Part shown: piece after piece, positions 36,597 through 49,595 of the stretch
Layout of the letters: each line of letters begins with the position of its first letter
Position numbering within the stretch: the stretch's first letter is position 1
Origin: Omphiscola glabra
Taxonomy: Eukaryota > Mollusca > Gastropoda > Lymnaeidae
Length of the DNA: 64,000 nt
Direction: 5' to 3'
Assembly (NCBI GenBank): GCA_964017045.1
Contig: OZ024801.1
Location: 31,173,257 to 31,237,256, forward strand
Translations under genes and position numbers: made by a program
The notes under the pieces: model-generated
Seen by the model: the letters and a program-made list of their open reading frames with translations, nothing else
What the model was told of the DNA's origin: nothing
Databases searched by the model: none

Positions 36597-36799
36597 CAAA
36601 GGGGGGAGGCTCGGGTGATTAAGGGGCCCAATATTGTGACTAATTGTGATGGGAAAGCATATTTAAAAGAAAGTATTTTAAATTGCCCTGAATAGTAAAA
36701 TAAGAAAAACAGAAAAGTGACAGGCAGCCAAAAAGTCTGGCAATGGATCTGTGTATACTGACTACAAGCTAATAAATTATTGTTATTAGTAGTAGTTTT

Positions 36800-37000
36800 T
36801 TTTTTTGAAAGAACAAAATCTGTTTAATTATATTAACCAAGTAAGCTTCAATTCATAACATTCCTTGTATAGGCTAGAAAATTATTATTATTATTATTGA
36901 ATTTTTTTTTTTTGTTGAAAGCTAAAAATCTGTTTAATTATATTAACTACGACGTAGACTTTAAATCATAACATTCCTTGTATATGCTAGAAAAGAATGC
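36800..37000. repeat. Tandem duplication of about 120 bp
   Basis: AATCTGTTTAATTATATTAA and CATAACATTCCTTGTATA occur at about 36818-36872 and again at 36928-36982. Confidence 0.75.
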
Positions 37001-38164
37001 TGGGGCTCGGGACATTATTTTACCTTAAGCTATTAGCTGCTTTTAAGTCGACCCTGTTAAGAATCATGACACTTGATGACCTGGAATATGCTTCTGATAA
37101 TGAACTTTCCAATAGAACAAATATTACACATAATCTTTTGACATTAGTATTTACTGATTTCTACTTTAGCCTATAGGTATAGCTACTAAAATGGGTTTTA
37201 TTTTTATAGAAATACGTAACGTTCTAATCATGTTAATAAATATCGAGCCTTTGGTTTTTCTTCAATTAAAAAAAAAAAGTTATCTGTTATACTGAGATTT
37301 TTCTCATCCACACCCCCCCCCCCCCCCAAATCTCCCACCAATGCACCAACCAACCTCAAAAAATCTTGAGCATGAGGCCACTTTGTCCATAAATTGACTC
37401 GGATTAGCCGTAAAATAAGCATAAAATAAATTATTAGGTTATAATTAGTTCATTATCATATTCAAATTATTTTGACTTTGACGGGAGCGACAAATTTATT
37501 AATAATTAACTAATAAGCATCTACTGACATTAAATCTGGAAGTAATTGTCAGTGAAAAAAATGTTCCAGCAATTGACACAAGTTAGTTTTATATTCTTTT
37601 TTAAAAAAGAAAGTTAATGGCCTTGCATTTGTTTCTGCATAGAAAAATAGAAAATTTAAGTCGGAAATAGAAATTCAATTATTATACTTTGAATTTGAAA
37701 TGTACAATAAAGTTTTGGTGGGCGTGGCATTTAACTTTTAATAGGATTGGGCAATCGAGGGCATTACATTTTAAAAATAGAAGGTAATAATAATAATTGC
37801 TTTTTTTTTTATAAAACTTCATTTAGAAATCTTTATCGGTATTGATGTAAGAAGAAAATCGTTAATATCAGATAATAGTAAAAGAATAATGTAAGATGTT
37901 ACTTTTGTTAAGGTTTGTTGGTTTAAAGCTAAAGGGGTTGATTTGATTACACCAAACAAAAAAAGCGAATGGAATGCCTTTCTTTGTCAAAATTAAATAG
38001 TTTTATATTTTATTGTTCGCATGCTTTTGTTTTTTTTTAGGAAAGTCCATTTAAAATAAATTTTACATCTCCTTGACGCATGACGCAAAATTTTCGCTCA
38101 ACAAAACTCACTAAATTTTATTATTTTCCAAGTGAGCTAATCAGCGTTGCCACTAGTAACTCTC
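37001..38164. other. No gene; AT-rich upstream flank of cyclin A
   Basis: The last long C-run of the repeat-rich part is at about 37313-37327. After it the sequence becomes plain AT-rich DNA up to the cyclin A promoter. Confidence 0.45.
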
Positions 38165-38210
38165 ATCCTATTGGCTGGTTTGAGCCAAGCGGGTCATTTG
38201 ACTGGCTGCC
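38165..38210 (+). promoter_or_regulatory. Candidate cyclin A core promoter with inverted CCAAT and CDE/CHR-like pair
   Basis: An inverted CCAAT box (ATTGG, 38170-38174) is followed 14 bp later by GCGGG (38189-38193) and, 3 bp after that, by TTTGAC (38197-38202). Vertebrate cyclin A promoters have the same order: NF-Y CCAAT box, then a CDE (GCGGG core), then a CHR (TTTGAA type) bound by DREAM/MuvB complexes to repress transcription in G0/G1. The spacing here resembles the human arrangement as I recall it. The CHR has a C in place of the last A, so function is inferred. It lies about 90-120 bp upstream of a good splice donor at 38292, consistent with a TATA-less promoter for a short non-coding first exon. 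Confidence 0.5.
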
Positions 38211-38214
38211 TCGT

Positions 38215-38291
38215 TTCAACAATAAACAGAGGCAACTGAGTCGATGTGAAGTCTCTTTAAGTTTCACTTCTTTCTTGCTGAGCACGGAACT
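38215..38291 (+). other. CCNA: Probable non-coding first exon of cyclin A
   Basis: A consensus donor, ACT|GTAAGT, lies at 38292, downstream of the candidate promoter. The next good acceptor is AACTTCAG at 39594-39595, ahead of the coding ATG at 39689, so the 5' UTR would be split by an intron of about 1.3 kb. The 5' end shown is a guess, because no transcription start can be read from sequence alone. Confidence 0.45.
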
Positions 38292-39204
38292 GTAAGTATA
38301 AAGGATCGTCCAAAGCTTCTCAGTGTTCATTCGAGGTGTTCATCTATTTGGATTAAAACTGTGTACTTTTGGTTTCATTAAAGAGTATAGTGCATGTGAC
38401 TTAAAAATCTTGTGGCTGTGATTATTGTTCAGAGCAGTGTTAGCACTAGCAAGTAGTAACTTCAAGACTGAGTGAATCTCACAGTAAGGCTTTCTTCAGT
38501 AATTTATCTTCGCGCTTACCTTTCAACATTTGTGTGCAAGTTTATGCACCTGACACAAATAAAAACATATTAGTTAGTATATTAGACCCAGACACAACTG
38601 GGCCTAGTGATAAGTGATTACTAAGTTCTATTGGGAAAAAAAAAAGCACAGTGACAGTTATACCTGAAAATTTGTTCATTCATTGTATTGGATCGGCCTA
38701 CTCAAATTTAAAGTAAACATAATAACTAAACTTATTCATAATATAATATACACTGTCACAAAGAGTGACAGTCGGTACAGCAGCTTTGCCTACATCAGTT
38801 ACAGTATCAAAGTCAAAGAAGTATTCAACTAATTCATTGATGGATTGTATTCCCTTATTCCGCTCTAGTTCTAGGCTATTTTACTATTTCAAATGTAGCC
38901 AGTGTCACATAGACGTTGGTTCCCCTAAGTCCAAGATGATGATTTGCCAGTGTCCATGTTATAAATTAATTTTTTTAAACAAAATTATAGGCCTACTACT
39001 AACCTTAGCATCTAAATTTAGATTGTGTCCATTTAAATTGTGGTTTGGTCAAAGTTTGGGGATACGGTCAGTGAAACTTGTGTCCATATAATAGGCATGG
39101 GGAAAATAATTGTATCATATGGTCATATGCCAATATGCATTAGTTGAAATTAGGGTAAATTCGAATAGATCGTACTGCGTTTTTTTACCATGGTCGCCAA
39201 CTTG

Positions 39205-39378
39205 ATTGCCGTGACCCGTAAAATTAAGAATAAAACGTTAAATAAAAAGTTCCTAAAAGTTTCCTAAGCCTAAACCTAATCTGAACCCTAAATCTATCTC
39301 TAAACCTAATCTGAACCCTAAATCTATCTCTAAACCTAACCTGAACCCTAAATCTATCCCTAAACCTAACCTAATGAA
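39205..39378 (+). repeat. Dispersed repeat with CCCTAAATCTATC units, in cyclin A 5' intron
   Basis: Starts with CGTAAAATTAAGAATAAAAC, then an approximately 33-bp tandem of CTAAACCTAATCTGAACCC type (3-4 copies). A second copy is at 59423-59545. CCCTAAACC motifs here are not telomeric arrays. Confidence 0.7.
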
Positions 39379-39595
39379 ATGAGGCACGATCTATCTTAAT
39401 TAGCCGAAATGAGTTAACCAAAAGTGTGAAAATACATAAGTCGCATTGGAAGGAAGTTTTGGAGTTTCAATTAACAGTGCATTATAGTTGCATTTTAGCA
39501 TTTGCATATGAATGAGTCAAATTATCTGGATTCTGGATACTTTTTGAAAGCCTGGTTTAAACTATTGAGCCATTTTATTTTCATTTTAACTTCAG

Positions 39596-39688
39596 CATTT
39601 CACTACAGATCATGACTTGATGGTTCTATACTACCTATACTAAATCCATTTTCCACGCTTAACCATTCAGATTATTTGGAGGTTGAAA
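39596..39688 (+). other. CCNA: 5' UTR part of the first coding exon of cyclin A
   Basis: Sequence between the acceptor at 39594-39595 and the ATG at 39689. A second possible AG lies a few bases downstream in CACTACAG. The ATG context is GAAAATGTC, with A at -3, a favourable initiation context. Confidence 0.45.
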
Positions 39689-42600
39689 ATGTCACAGCCG
39701 CTCAGAAGTAACACAGGCAGGGCAGATTTTAACATGAAAGAAAATCAAATCAATCGTCCCAAGCAGACCCTGGTGTCAAAAACAAATGCCAACTCAAGAA
39801 GACCAGTACTTGGAAATGTAACAAATCAAGTGAGACGTCAACCTCAGCGTATTGCAAAGGAAAAGGTAAGCTGAATTATATATTTTTTTGTGAGCATAGA
39901 ATACTTAAAGTTGTCATACGTTTGATCAACACGTTGCTTTTCCATTATTTCAAGTAATGTATTTTATTCCTTGAGATTTTCAAATACAAGAAATGGCTAC
40001 CCATTGCTCGGGTATCTGTTTAAAAGTTTACTTACATTAGATGGTGTATGTTTTGATTTCTCAGTGACTGTTTATATTATTTTAGATATATTAACATATT
40101 CTTTCTCCTTTGTATTAACTTCTATCATTGTTTTTTACCCAGAAATCTAAGAAATGTAGGCCTATATTCCTATATTTATTGGCATAATTCATTTAAAAGG
40201 CTTAATGTTTAAACTTCTGGTTTATCTACAGCACTCAGTTCTGCAAAAACAAAGTTTTGGTGGTCAGGAAAATTCTTGTTTGAATGTCCAGAAAACTGTA
40301 GGACTCTCAAGCTTTTCCATTTTTGAAGATGAGCCCACCACTGCAGCTCCAAAAATTTCATCACATAATTTTCAAATTCATGAAGAGGAGCCAATGCATG
40401 ATGAAGAGAACCTTGTTTTGAGGGACATGGTTGTTGGCTTAAATAAGCAACCTTGCTTCCAACCTCATGCTCAGCGCAAGATAGAACCTGGTAAGTTACA
40501 CACAATGATGTAACATTTTTTAAAGATGGTCATCCCTGTATCACAGCTGCACACACCATGCAGAGCATTTGTCACAAATTTTACTTCTTTGACAGGCTCA
40601 CCCATGGTGATTGACAGTGTGGACAGAGAATCTAGTACAAGCAGACCCGATGAGTTTGGACTTGACATATATGTAAATGATATATACAATTACCTGAAAG
40701 CGGTTGAGGTAAGGAATATTTATATTTAAGAGTGTTTACTACATATTCCTTGACCTATATATATATATATATATATATATGTATCTTGTATACTACCAGG
40801 TTGTCATTTTCACTGTTTTTGACAAGGTGTTTTTGTAACATTCTAAATTATCCCAGTTAGTAAAAATTGGTGCATATTTACCAGTTATGGATATTGCAAT
40901 ATGTCACATGTGACCAAATTAACCCCCATGTCCAGTTATAACTTTAAATTGTCCAATTACATTTTATTTTAGTATTTATCTGTTGGAAATTGTTGTCAGT
41001 TCTTTTTCTCAATTATTCTTTTTGAAAGCAGCATCCAGACATGTTTTGCAATTATTATTGACTCCTGTAATTGTTATGGTTGTTACTGTGCCATTTATCT
41101 TATGGGCGTGTTGGAGCACACTGACCAGAGTTTGCATTTTTTTAAACTAGCCTTCAAGTCGACCAAGCAGAGATTACATGAACAGACAGACTGATGTTTC
41201 AACTTCAATGAGAAATATTTTGGTTGACTGGTTGGTTGAGGTAATTCTATTAGTTCTTATGGTCGGTTCTGTGATAAATTTTACCCCCATAATTTAGCAG
41301 ATGAATGTTAATCTATACAATAACTGTTAGTTTCTGTGTTTCTATTAAAGGGTAGGGTGTCGTTAGGTAAAATTTTAAATTATGCAACTTTATTCAAATT
41401 AAAAAAAAAAAAAAAGTCTGCTTCAAGATTTTTTAAAGACAATTCTTTAGGTATTTTAAAATTATTTTAAAGCTAGTTTATTGAACTCAACATATTGACC
41501 TTTTATTTCAAGGTGGGTGAAGAGTACAAACTGCAGAGGGAGACTTTGTTTTTGGCCATCAGCTACATTGACAGATTTCTTGGATTAGTTGGTGTTCATC
41601 GGCCTAAGTTACAACTGGTTGGAGCAGCGAGCATGTTCATTGCTGCGTAAGTATTCATTGTTGGTCTGGATGGTGGTCACTTTTTTTTTTCTCCATACAT
41701 CAAATCAGTACTGACTGTTTGACACAATTTCATATAAGTGAAGTAGGTTCCTATGAATGCTAGTTAGCCGAAATTATGTACTCCCTTCACAGCACAATCT
41801 CAAGGTTAGGATTGCAACTAACAACCCGCATTTGATTAGTAGTCCAACATCTGAACAGCATTTTCGGTTTTTAGGACTAAGCCATGGTGCTACTGCCAAG
41901 AGGACTCTGTGTGGCCCGCATTATCACATGCTTCTACATCTTTTTGTTTTAGTGCAGGGGTGGGCAGACTGATATTATGCGACCCTCGAAGGCATGGAGA
42001 AATAAAAAATTAGTTATTTTGTTGAATTTTACAGAATTTCATGTACCTTTTTATGAACATTGATCAAATTTCTTTCTAATTTTCAATTTTTTTTAAACAG
42101 TCATGTAATGCTAAAATGCAAATTTACCGGTTTTAATTTAGAGACATTTAAAAATAGGACATAATATACATGCTGCCCCCCAATAGCTTTACATATGTCA
42201 ATTTGACCCTCTGCACAAAAAGTTTGCCCACCCCTGAGAAAGTTATCCTCCATCAAATATTTTACTAGTATTTAGTTGTCTGCCTTTTAATGTTAGCTCA
42301 TTGTGATAAGTTAATATGGTGCAAGTTGAATTGGGGGCTGTTTTTTCCCTCATTAGAATAACTTAACAACTTTTACTCCATATTAAAAAGTGTGATAAGT
42401 TAAAATAACATAGGATGTTTCTATTTTTGAAAGGCCGCTATATTTAAATTTACTTCATGTCCATAAGGTCACATTATGAAATGTGTATCGCATAAGTGGT
42501 TGATAAATGGTGAGCACAATAGACTTGTATATGAGATAATCATGCAGCTTGAAGGGGAATAAATGTGCAAGTTATACTCAGTATGTTGGAAATGGTGAGC

Positions 42601-44024
42601 TAGTTTTCGTAAAGATTGAGTATCCTGGGGAAACTTTCTCTCATTCATTCACATGCATAGGATTCCAGTGATTATTTACACCACGTTTTATCTTGAATTT
42701 ATTTTCATGCAATCCTATTGCTAATACCAATGTGAACCAAACCCATGGTTCCCCGTAACATTATGGGATACTACCTGTAGAGAAACACGGCAAGATTTTG
42801 ATTTTCTGATAACTGATCAATGTTGTTGTTCAGTTATTATAAAGCTTTAATAATAAAATCGGTTATGTTTTAACTTTAGAAACATATTGCTTTTAATGTT
42901 TTTTATTGTTTTTTAAAACAAGATGTTTTTACAGGACTTTTATATACTTTTTCAGAAAATATGAGGAAATTTATCCACCTGATGTTGCAGAGTTTGTATA
43001 CATCACAGATGATACTTACACTAGAAGCCAGGTAGGAGAATGATTGTTTTATTTATGACTTGCTAATGATTTTATTTGTAACTACCTAATTCACGATCAT
43101 TTAGAATGTTTTGTTTAGGAAAAATGACACATAGGCCATGATTCTGATACTTTATATTTGTAAAATTTTGGCTTGCAGGTTTTGAAAATGGAGAGTGTGA
43201 TCCTGAAGTTGTTAAATTTCAAGGTAGCTGTGCCAACAATCAACTGGTTTTGTGAACGCTTCCTTGACCTGATTAAAGTGTCGGACAAGGCAAAATACTT
43301 GGCATACGTGAGTAAAATATTCCTTTTTATCCACTACCAGTATGAATCTTGCTGATTGTGAGTGTCTTGTATAGTTTACTGTGGCTTTGTTCAATTTAAT
43401 GTGTAGAAATTTATTTAAACATTGCTTATCATTGGCTTAGTTTAATTATTTTATCATTAATGCAGTTCCTGACTGAGCTGTCCTTGATTGAAGTTGAGGA
43501 GTTTTTGGACTTTAGACCCAGCATGATCGCTGCCAGTGCTGTTGTTCTCTCTCGGAGCACATTGAAAATAAATGATCCATGGGTATGTGTCCTGTCATGT
43601 TGCTAAGATTATGTAGTTCCATGCAATTTTTTTTACAGTAGCATTTTCCTAATGGGTATTTTAAAATATATTTTGTTGTACCCTTGCAGCCGGTGAATGT
43701 GGAGAAATACAGCGGCTATTCCTTGACAGATTTAAAAGACTGTATTCAGTGCTTGTTTCGCCTTTATGCAAGAAAGTCAACCATGCCACAGCAAGCTGTC
43801 ATTGAGAAGTACAGGCAAGACAGGTAACTGCGTGGACAGGATAGTGTTTAATTGATCATATTGCTTTAGGTTTACATATATTTTTTTACATATATATTCT
43901 TAGGTTAAGCTTAATGAACGCGCTTCTAAAATTGACAAACGCCTGAATGATTTAATTTTATTTTCATTATAGGTTCCACAATGTTGCTCTTGTTGAGCCC
44001 CCTGCTGTGCTGGCTATTCACTAA
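39689..44024 (+). CDS. CCNA: Cyclin A, complete, 10 coding exons, 426 aa
   Basis: Regulatory subunit that activates CDK2/CDK1 in S phase and G2/M; nuclear. Coding exons: 39689-39865, 40232-40490, 40596-40708, 41151-41240, 41513-41646, 42956-43031, 43179-43307, 43466-43582, 43690-43823, 43973-44024. All introns are GT-AG, the frame stays open, and the total is 1281 nt including TAA. The N-terminus carries a KEN box (residues 17-19) and a D-box RPVLGNVTN (38-46), the usual APC/C degrons. [15 protein letters not shown] leads into the first cyclin box. The MRNIL hydrophobic patch is at 203-207 with W210. The CDK-contact lysine and glutamate are K259 (in KYEEIYPPD) and E288, with the same 29-residue spacing as in vertebrate cyclin [10 protein letters not shown] is typical of cyclin A rather than cyclin B. 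The length is close to human cyclin A2 (about 430 aa). The start is the first ATG after a good acceptor at 39594-39595. The transcript faces EXOSC9 tail to tail. Confidence 0.96.
41955..42236. mobile_element. hAT-type MITE in cyclin A intron 5
   Basis: Ends CAGGGGTGGGCA and TTTGCCCACCCCTG (282 bp). The interior is AT-rich. The TIR is related to that of the hAT relic at 48135-50022. No target-site duplication is obvious. Confidence 0.75.
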
Positions 44025-44750
44025 AAATATTTTAGAAGACAAAGAAGAATCTGATGCTCGTCTTTCTACATGATGGCTAGAGTTGACCTGTTCAGTATGG
44101 CAGCTACTTACACATTTTACAAGCACAAATTTGGGTAAAAATACTTAGGCCTTCTTTCTATTAGCTTCTACCTCAGATTTTATAAGGAAATTATGCAAGT
44201 ATACAATCACGTTTTTTTTTTCTGTTTTTTTTTTTTTCTTTGTGGCTTGGGTCAGCAGCTGAACATTGTCATGATCTGGTTTTTATGAAGTTAGACTTGT
44301 ATTCAGCGGTAGTGCAATATGTTCAAATTTTTAAGGAAATAGTTTTATTAGGCCCAGTGGTTGATCAAATGGTGAAGTGAACTGTAAGAATGGGAAAATG
44401 GCAAACATAGTAAACGTTACAGGCAAAAAGTTATTTGTTGTATTTTGCATGACACGCAAGGTTTTATACAAAGTTTATTTTAGAAAATAATGCTGAATGG
44501 GAAACAAAAGTGGGGGGGAACAAGTGTATTACATGCTTTACAAAAAAAACTCTTTTTTTAAGAGTTTTCAATTTTACTGAGGTAGCTTGTCTTTCTTACA
44601 TGCTATTTTTACACACGGGCTGAGTATGTTATAAAATATCATTGGTTGTAGACAATAGCTGCTATAAATATCTGGTTTCAAACCACATTCTATACACTTG
44701 GCAGCTTTATCATAGTAAATTTCAGAAATAAAAACTAAGTGGATGTATAT
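44025..44750 (+). other. CCNA: Cyclin A 3' UTR (proximal estimate)
   Basis: AT-rich sequence after the TAA stop. The first clear AATAAA is at 44727-44732, which would give a 3' UTR of about 0.7 kb. Another AATAAA is at 47593-47598, so a much longer 3' UTR cannot be excluded. Confidence 0.4.
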
Positions 44751-47700
44751 ATTTTGTAAAATCATTCGTTGAATTATCCTCATAGTCCATTTGTTTACAT
44801 TTCTATCGGCTTGCTACGTATCCTCGTATTCAATCTATAGGACGTATCTTGGCAAATTTTAAGTTCTTATGTATATTTTCTGTAAATATTTAATCCTTGA
44901 TCATTCCCCCTGTCCTTGTGTAGCTGCACGATAAGTGCCAGTAAAGTACTCAGTGCAACTGAATTGATGTGAAGATATCCCACAAACATACTAAGCCCGT
45001 AGACACTTTGTACATTTTATGACTAAATTATATCATTGTGAGCTTTTTATACCAATTACAAAATTTATTGTCAAGTAGCTAGTGCCAACCAGTGACTGAT
45101 TTGGTGCTGGTGGTAACTGCTACCTACTTTGATTCTATTTTAATTAAATTTCAGATGGTAAAAAATTAAGACTGGTCTTTACTTTCTTAAATTAAAATTT
45201 TCTAATTTATTTGAAAAGTTCATTTTTTCCCCCCAGCCTTCACAGAGTTATTGTTGCAATGTTTTTGGTCTGAAATTTTTGTACTTTTTATCCGTTTTAA
45301 AAAAAACATGCATCTGTTACATGACACTTGGTCATTTACTGAGAAAATAGTTATAATTGTAAGAATTTTAATTTTCTTTTAATTCATTTTGTTGAATGTT
45401 TTACTGCGGATAATCCTGAGTGAAAATCAGTTTGTTTTAAAGACAAGCTTCCCTGTTCAAAATTGCATTGCTATGTAAGATTTTTAAAAAGCCTTAAACA
45501 CCTCTTCTTAATGTGCCTTTATATTTTTATACGGTATGTAGTAGAATGCTATACATCAGAATCTGTTTTGCTTGTAGACTGTTTTTGTAAGTTATTCACC
45601 CCGTGCCTTGGATAAGTTTATTTACTGTTGAGCAATCACTCACACCTTTGTGTTCAAAACATTGGCAGCATTTTGAAAATAACAATTGTGTACATTTTTC
45701 CCCCAGTGTATTTCCTGGGTAAAAGAATATAATAGTTTTGTTTGAACTAGCTCATAGATCAGAGACCTATAGTATAATCAGTATGTTTTTGTAATAGGAA
45801 ATTCATGTTTTGATACTTCATGAATTTATCTTTCTATATCCTTGTTTTTGTTCTGTATCTTTTTCTTTTCTATGTCCTTGTTTTTGTTATGTTGCTTATT
45901 AAACTATGTCATTGTTTTTGTTTTCTTAGATCTATTTCCTTGTTTTTATGTTTCTTGCCGAGTAATAATTTCCCTTTCAATATACTCTCGTTTCTCCCTA
46001 CTTCTCCTTTGTTTTAAATCTAGCTTTCTTTTGTGTTCACCTCTGTGTTCACTTGTCTCATGTCTCACTTTCCCTGTTCTCATGTCTCACTTTCCCTGTT
46101 CTCTTGTCTCACTTTCCCTGTTCTCATGTCTCACTTTCCCTGTTCTCATGTCTCACTTTCCCTGTTCTCTTGTCCCACTTTGATATAGCGTTTTTAAAAT
46201 AACTTTTCCCACTATTTATTATATAAAATTTTATTGTCCACGTCAAAAATTGATCTGAAGAGCATTCATCATTTATACTGTTTCTTGATGTTTTGAATTC
46301 CTTTAATGGATGAATGATCTGATTGTTCTATAACAGATTAACAGTTTGGAAGGTTTTTTGTTTGAACTTTTTATATTTATGTATTGAAAGTCAAGTGTGC
46401 CATCAGCTTTGACAATTTGATATTTCAACTTTTATTATGTAAAGAATGGGCAATTACAATTTGGTTTAAAAAAATTGTATCTAGTATTCAGCCTCAAAGG
46501 TTACAATTGATTGTACAGGGGCTCTAGTTTGCTTTGTGTGGCTAATGGCACAACCAGCTGCTGCACTTCTTACACCTACCAAAGCATAGTCCAATATGCC
46601 CCTCCTCTTTCTGCCCTATTCCGCTGCAGTCAGCTCTCATTTACACCCATCTTAAGGCATCTATGCAGATGTCTCACTGCTCTGACAAATATCTGTTCCA
46701 ACTGTTCTGTTAAATAACTATCACTGGCATAGCTGTGTGTACCACTAGCCATGCTGAGCAAGACATGAGTTATATATGATTGTATAGACTCATAAAGTTT
46801 TGTTATGAATGTGGTTCCATGGCTTGTAATGTAATGATATGGTGAGCATCTGAAAAATTCCATAAAACTACGCACTGCTTGTGAATATGTATAAATTTAT
46901 TATAAACGTGAACAAATTATGTACCTATAGATCTGAAATTCTGCTTACATATAATCTAGGTTTTTTCTATCATATAACCTCTAATATTGCAGTAGTGTAC
47001 TTTTTTGCTATTAGTTTTGTGGAACAAAGAATTTGTCCTGTCTCCCCCATACACATTAAACGATCAAATTTTAAACCGACAATGCTAGTAAATAACCACG
47101 ATCTGATTTGGACACATGTACATTATCACTACATCACAAGTATTGGCCAAATACTAATAATTTAAAATGCATTCTTCACACGAAGCCCATTGTTTTTAAA
47201 ATGTCTTCCAACTCTGCAGCAGCATCTTTTTAAAACAAACAATTATATTACTACTTAAAAGCTCATTTTAATCAAAATCACTTTTTAAAGCCTTTATTTT
47301 GTACATTTACCTTTTTTCTACGAGAAACTTTTGAATGCAACAGATAATAGCATTATCCCACCGAATGCATTTTTGTTTATTACAATTTTTAGGAGCCTTG
47401 TTTGTCTTATTTGACAAATTTGATTGTTGATAGTATGTTCACCTGAAAGGGTTCATTTTGTTGGCTATATATTTTTCACAAAATAACATTGCAGGGGTTG
47501 TGTTCATATTATCTGCCTTGTCTTCTGCTGTTCATCGCTGGATTGTTATTTTATGAAATTGTATAGAGCTGACCATTTTTTTAAATTTAAATAATAAAAG
47601 TCTATTTTTAAACATTGATTTTGCTATTGCTTTTTTAAAGGGTCTTGGTAATATAACTTAGAATCGTCCAGCATTTTGGGGTACATCTCCTGTGTTTAGG

Positions 47701-48134
47701 TACAACTCTGTATAAAGAATATGCACACTGTATGCAGGATTTTATTAATCAAAGTGGAAAGGCATGCGTTGGCAGGAAATTGCATGCTTGATGTCGAGGT
47801 TTGGGAGCCTCATTTGGGACAACTCCAGCACCTGTGGTTCATTTCAAGAGTGTCATAGTTGTACCATGCTAAATTATATTTCAATCTTCAGTTGGGTAGC
47901 TCCAAATGTTGGCTTTACCCTCAAGTGTGTTTTGCGTGGTCATTTAAAAACGTTACCATTCTGCAGCCGTCTCCATAAGATCAAAATAACAGCAACTTAT
48001 GTGGCTGTTGCTAAAAAAATCAGAATTTACTATTGTAGAGATGTTTGCCTGTCATTTAGGTCTGCAGATGTCACCTTCATGAATACTCACTGTAGGCTCT
48101 CATTACAGTAATGGTACTAAACTATCCTATATCA
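44751..48134. other. Intergenic, downstream of cyclin A
   Basis: AT-rich DNA with the 46055-46178 minisatellite. The short ORFs at 45820-46183, 46511-46717 and 47764-48111 lack recognisable domains. Part may be distal cyclin A 3' UTR, given the AATAAA at 47593. Confidence 0.4.
46055..46178. repeat. 22-bp minisatellite, about 5-6 copies
   Basis: Unit TCTCACTTTCCCTGTTCTCA plus TG, downstream of cyclin A. Confidence 0.88.
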
Positions 48135-48224
48135 CAGAGGTGGCCAACACAAGGCCCGCGGGCTGCCGGCGGGAGTCATGTTGCGGAGCTAGGTCAAATG
48201 AACATGTTAACTTTACTGTGTATA

Positions 48225-49140
48225 CAACCAAAAGAACATTACATCATGAGTCGAGCATCTGAGTTTATATTTTATGTTCTAGCATTGGATGAAAGCACAG
48301 ATGACGGATACTGCCCAACTCTAGCATTGGATGAAAGGACAGATTCTGCCCAACTGGCAATTTTATCAGGGGTGTTTTCCATTTTAAATAGACAGAATAA
48401 TTAGAGACACAGTATCCACTTAAGGACACTACTAAGTCACGAGATTCGTTAAGAGACAGTTACATTGACATTAAATTGATTTTCGTGACAATTTAACAAC
48501 TTATCGGCCGTAACATCGGATGATGCTCCAGCAATGGGTGGGAAACATGAATTTTAGTGCAATTGATTGAAAATGAGGCCTCCAAAGTAGGTAATACTTC
48601 AATGCAAAATTTTCATTGCATTACTCATCAGGAGAATTTATGTACTAAGTCCCTCAAAATGGACCATGTCATGAACGTGGTCATCAAATTAATTATCTTC
48701 TTTAAGTCTAACGAGTTGACTCACCGTCGGTTCCAAGAATTTGCAAAAGTCTTTGGACGCAGATTATAAGTAATATGGCTGACCCGTGCAAGAAATACAA
48801 TAATTCTTTGTAGATAAGTATCCCAGAGTTTGAAGACAAAGAGTAGGTTTGCAACTTTGTATTTCTGGTCATATAACGGCCACCTAAATGATGTTAACAC
48901 TCGTCTAAAAGGGAAAGATCAAGTAATTAATATGATCATATTTCAAATGACACTTGGTCTTTGATAACCACAGTTGAGGATAAAAAATTTGACACACTTT
49001 CCTACATTGTAATTGCAACCAGATGTCAAACGAGGTGGCTGATAAATACACTTCTTTGATATCTGACTTTTAAACCTTAAATTTGAAAACAAATTTCACT
49101 ATTTTAAAAAACGTCATGTGCCTTTTTTATGCATTTGCAA
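48225..49140 (+). pseudogene. hAT transposase relic (hAT/GTF2IRD2 C-terminal domain type)
   Basis: Fragments in changing frames match the hAT family related to the GTF2IRD2 transposase-derived domain. SEFIFYVLALDESTDD, with a nearby partial repeat LALDERTDSAQLAILSGVF, lies near 48255-48385. LSAVTSDDAPAMGGK is at about 48500-48545. NFHCITHQENLCTKSLKM and DHVMNVVIKLIIFFKSNEL run through 48605-48720. GHLNDVNTRLKGKDQVI is near 48880-48940. DESTD and DDAPAM correspond to the acidic DDE-fold positions. The reading frame is broken by stops and small indels and part of LALDEST is duplicated, so no active enzyme is encoded. A weaker match, ENKFHYFKKRHVPF, lies near 49085. Confidence 0.75.
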
Positions 49141-49595
49141 GGCCATTCGCAGTAGATGTAAATTTATTACCGGGAAGATAACAATGGAACATTGTGAAAT
49201 GTGTTGTGATAATGTGATACACAGTTAAAGGAGAAATTCCATCAAGTTGGTTTGGAAGAGTCTATAAAATGTCTATAATTTGGACAAGGATGAATATCCA
49301 GCGTTTTACCAACAAGCTCTGTTGATGGTTTCGCTATTTGGAAACACTTAAGTGCATGAACAGCTTTGTAGTCGTAAGAATCACAAGTGAGAACACAAAT
49401 TACTAATGTTCATTTGGAAAACTGTGTGTAGCGACAACATCAGTTGAGATCAATTTTGATGCACTTAGTTCTGCAAAACAATGTTATATGTCTCACCATT
49501 AAATATTTTTTGTCTAATTCAAGTAATTCTTATAAATATGTTTGATTCTCAATTGTTTTATACTTATTTTCTTCAAAAAAATAAATACACTTATT

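Noticed and set aside
39268..39373. Telomere-like CCCTAA motifs
   Set aside because: The unit is about 33 bp with irregular CCTAAACC; it is an interstitial dispersed repeat, not a TTAGGG array.
45820..46183. Membrane-protein-like hydrophobic ORFs
   Set aside because: T-rich low-complexity DNA and a minisatellite create the hydrophobic codons; located downstream of cyclin A.
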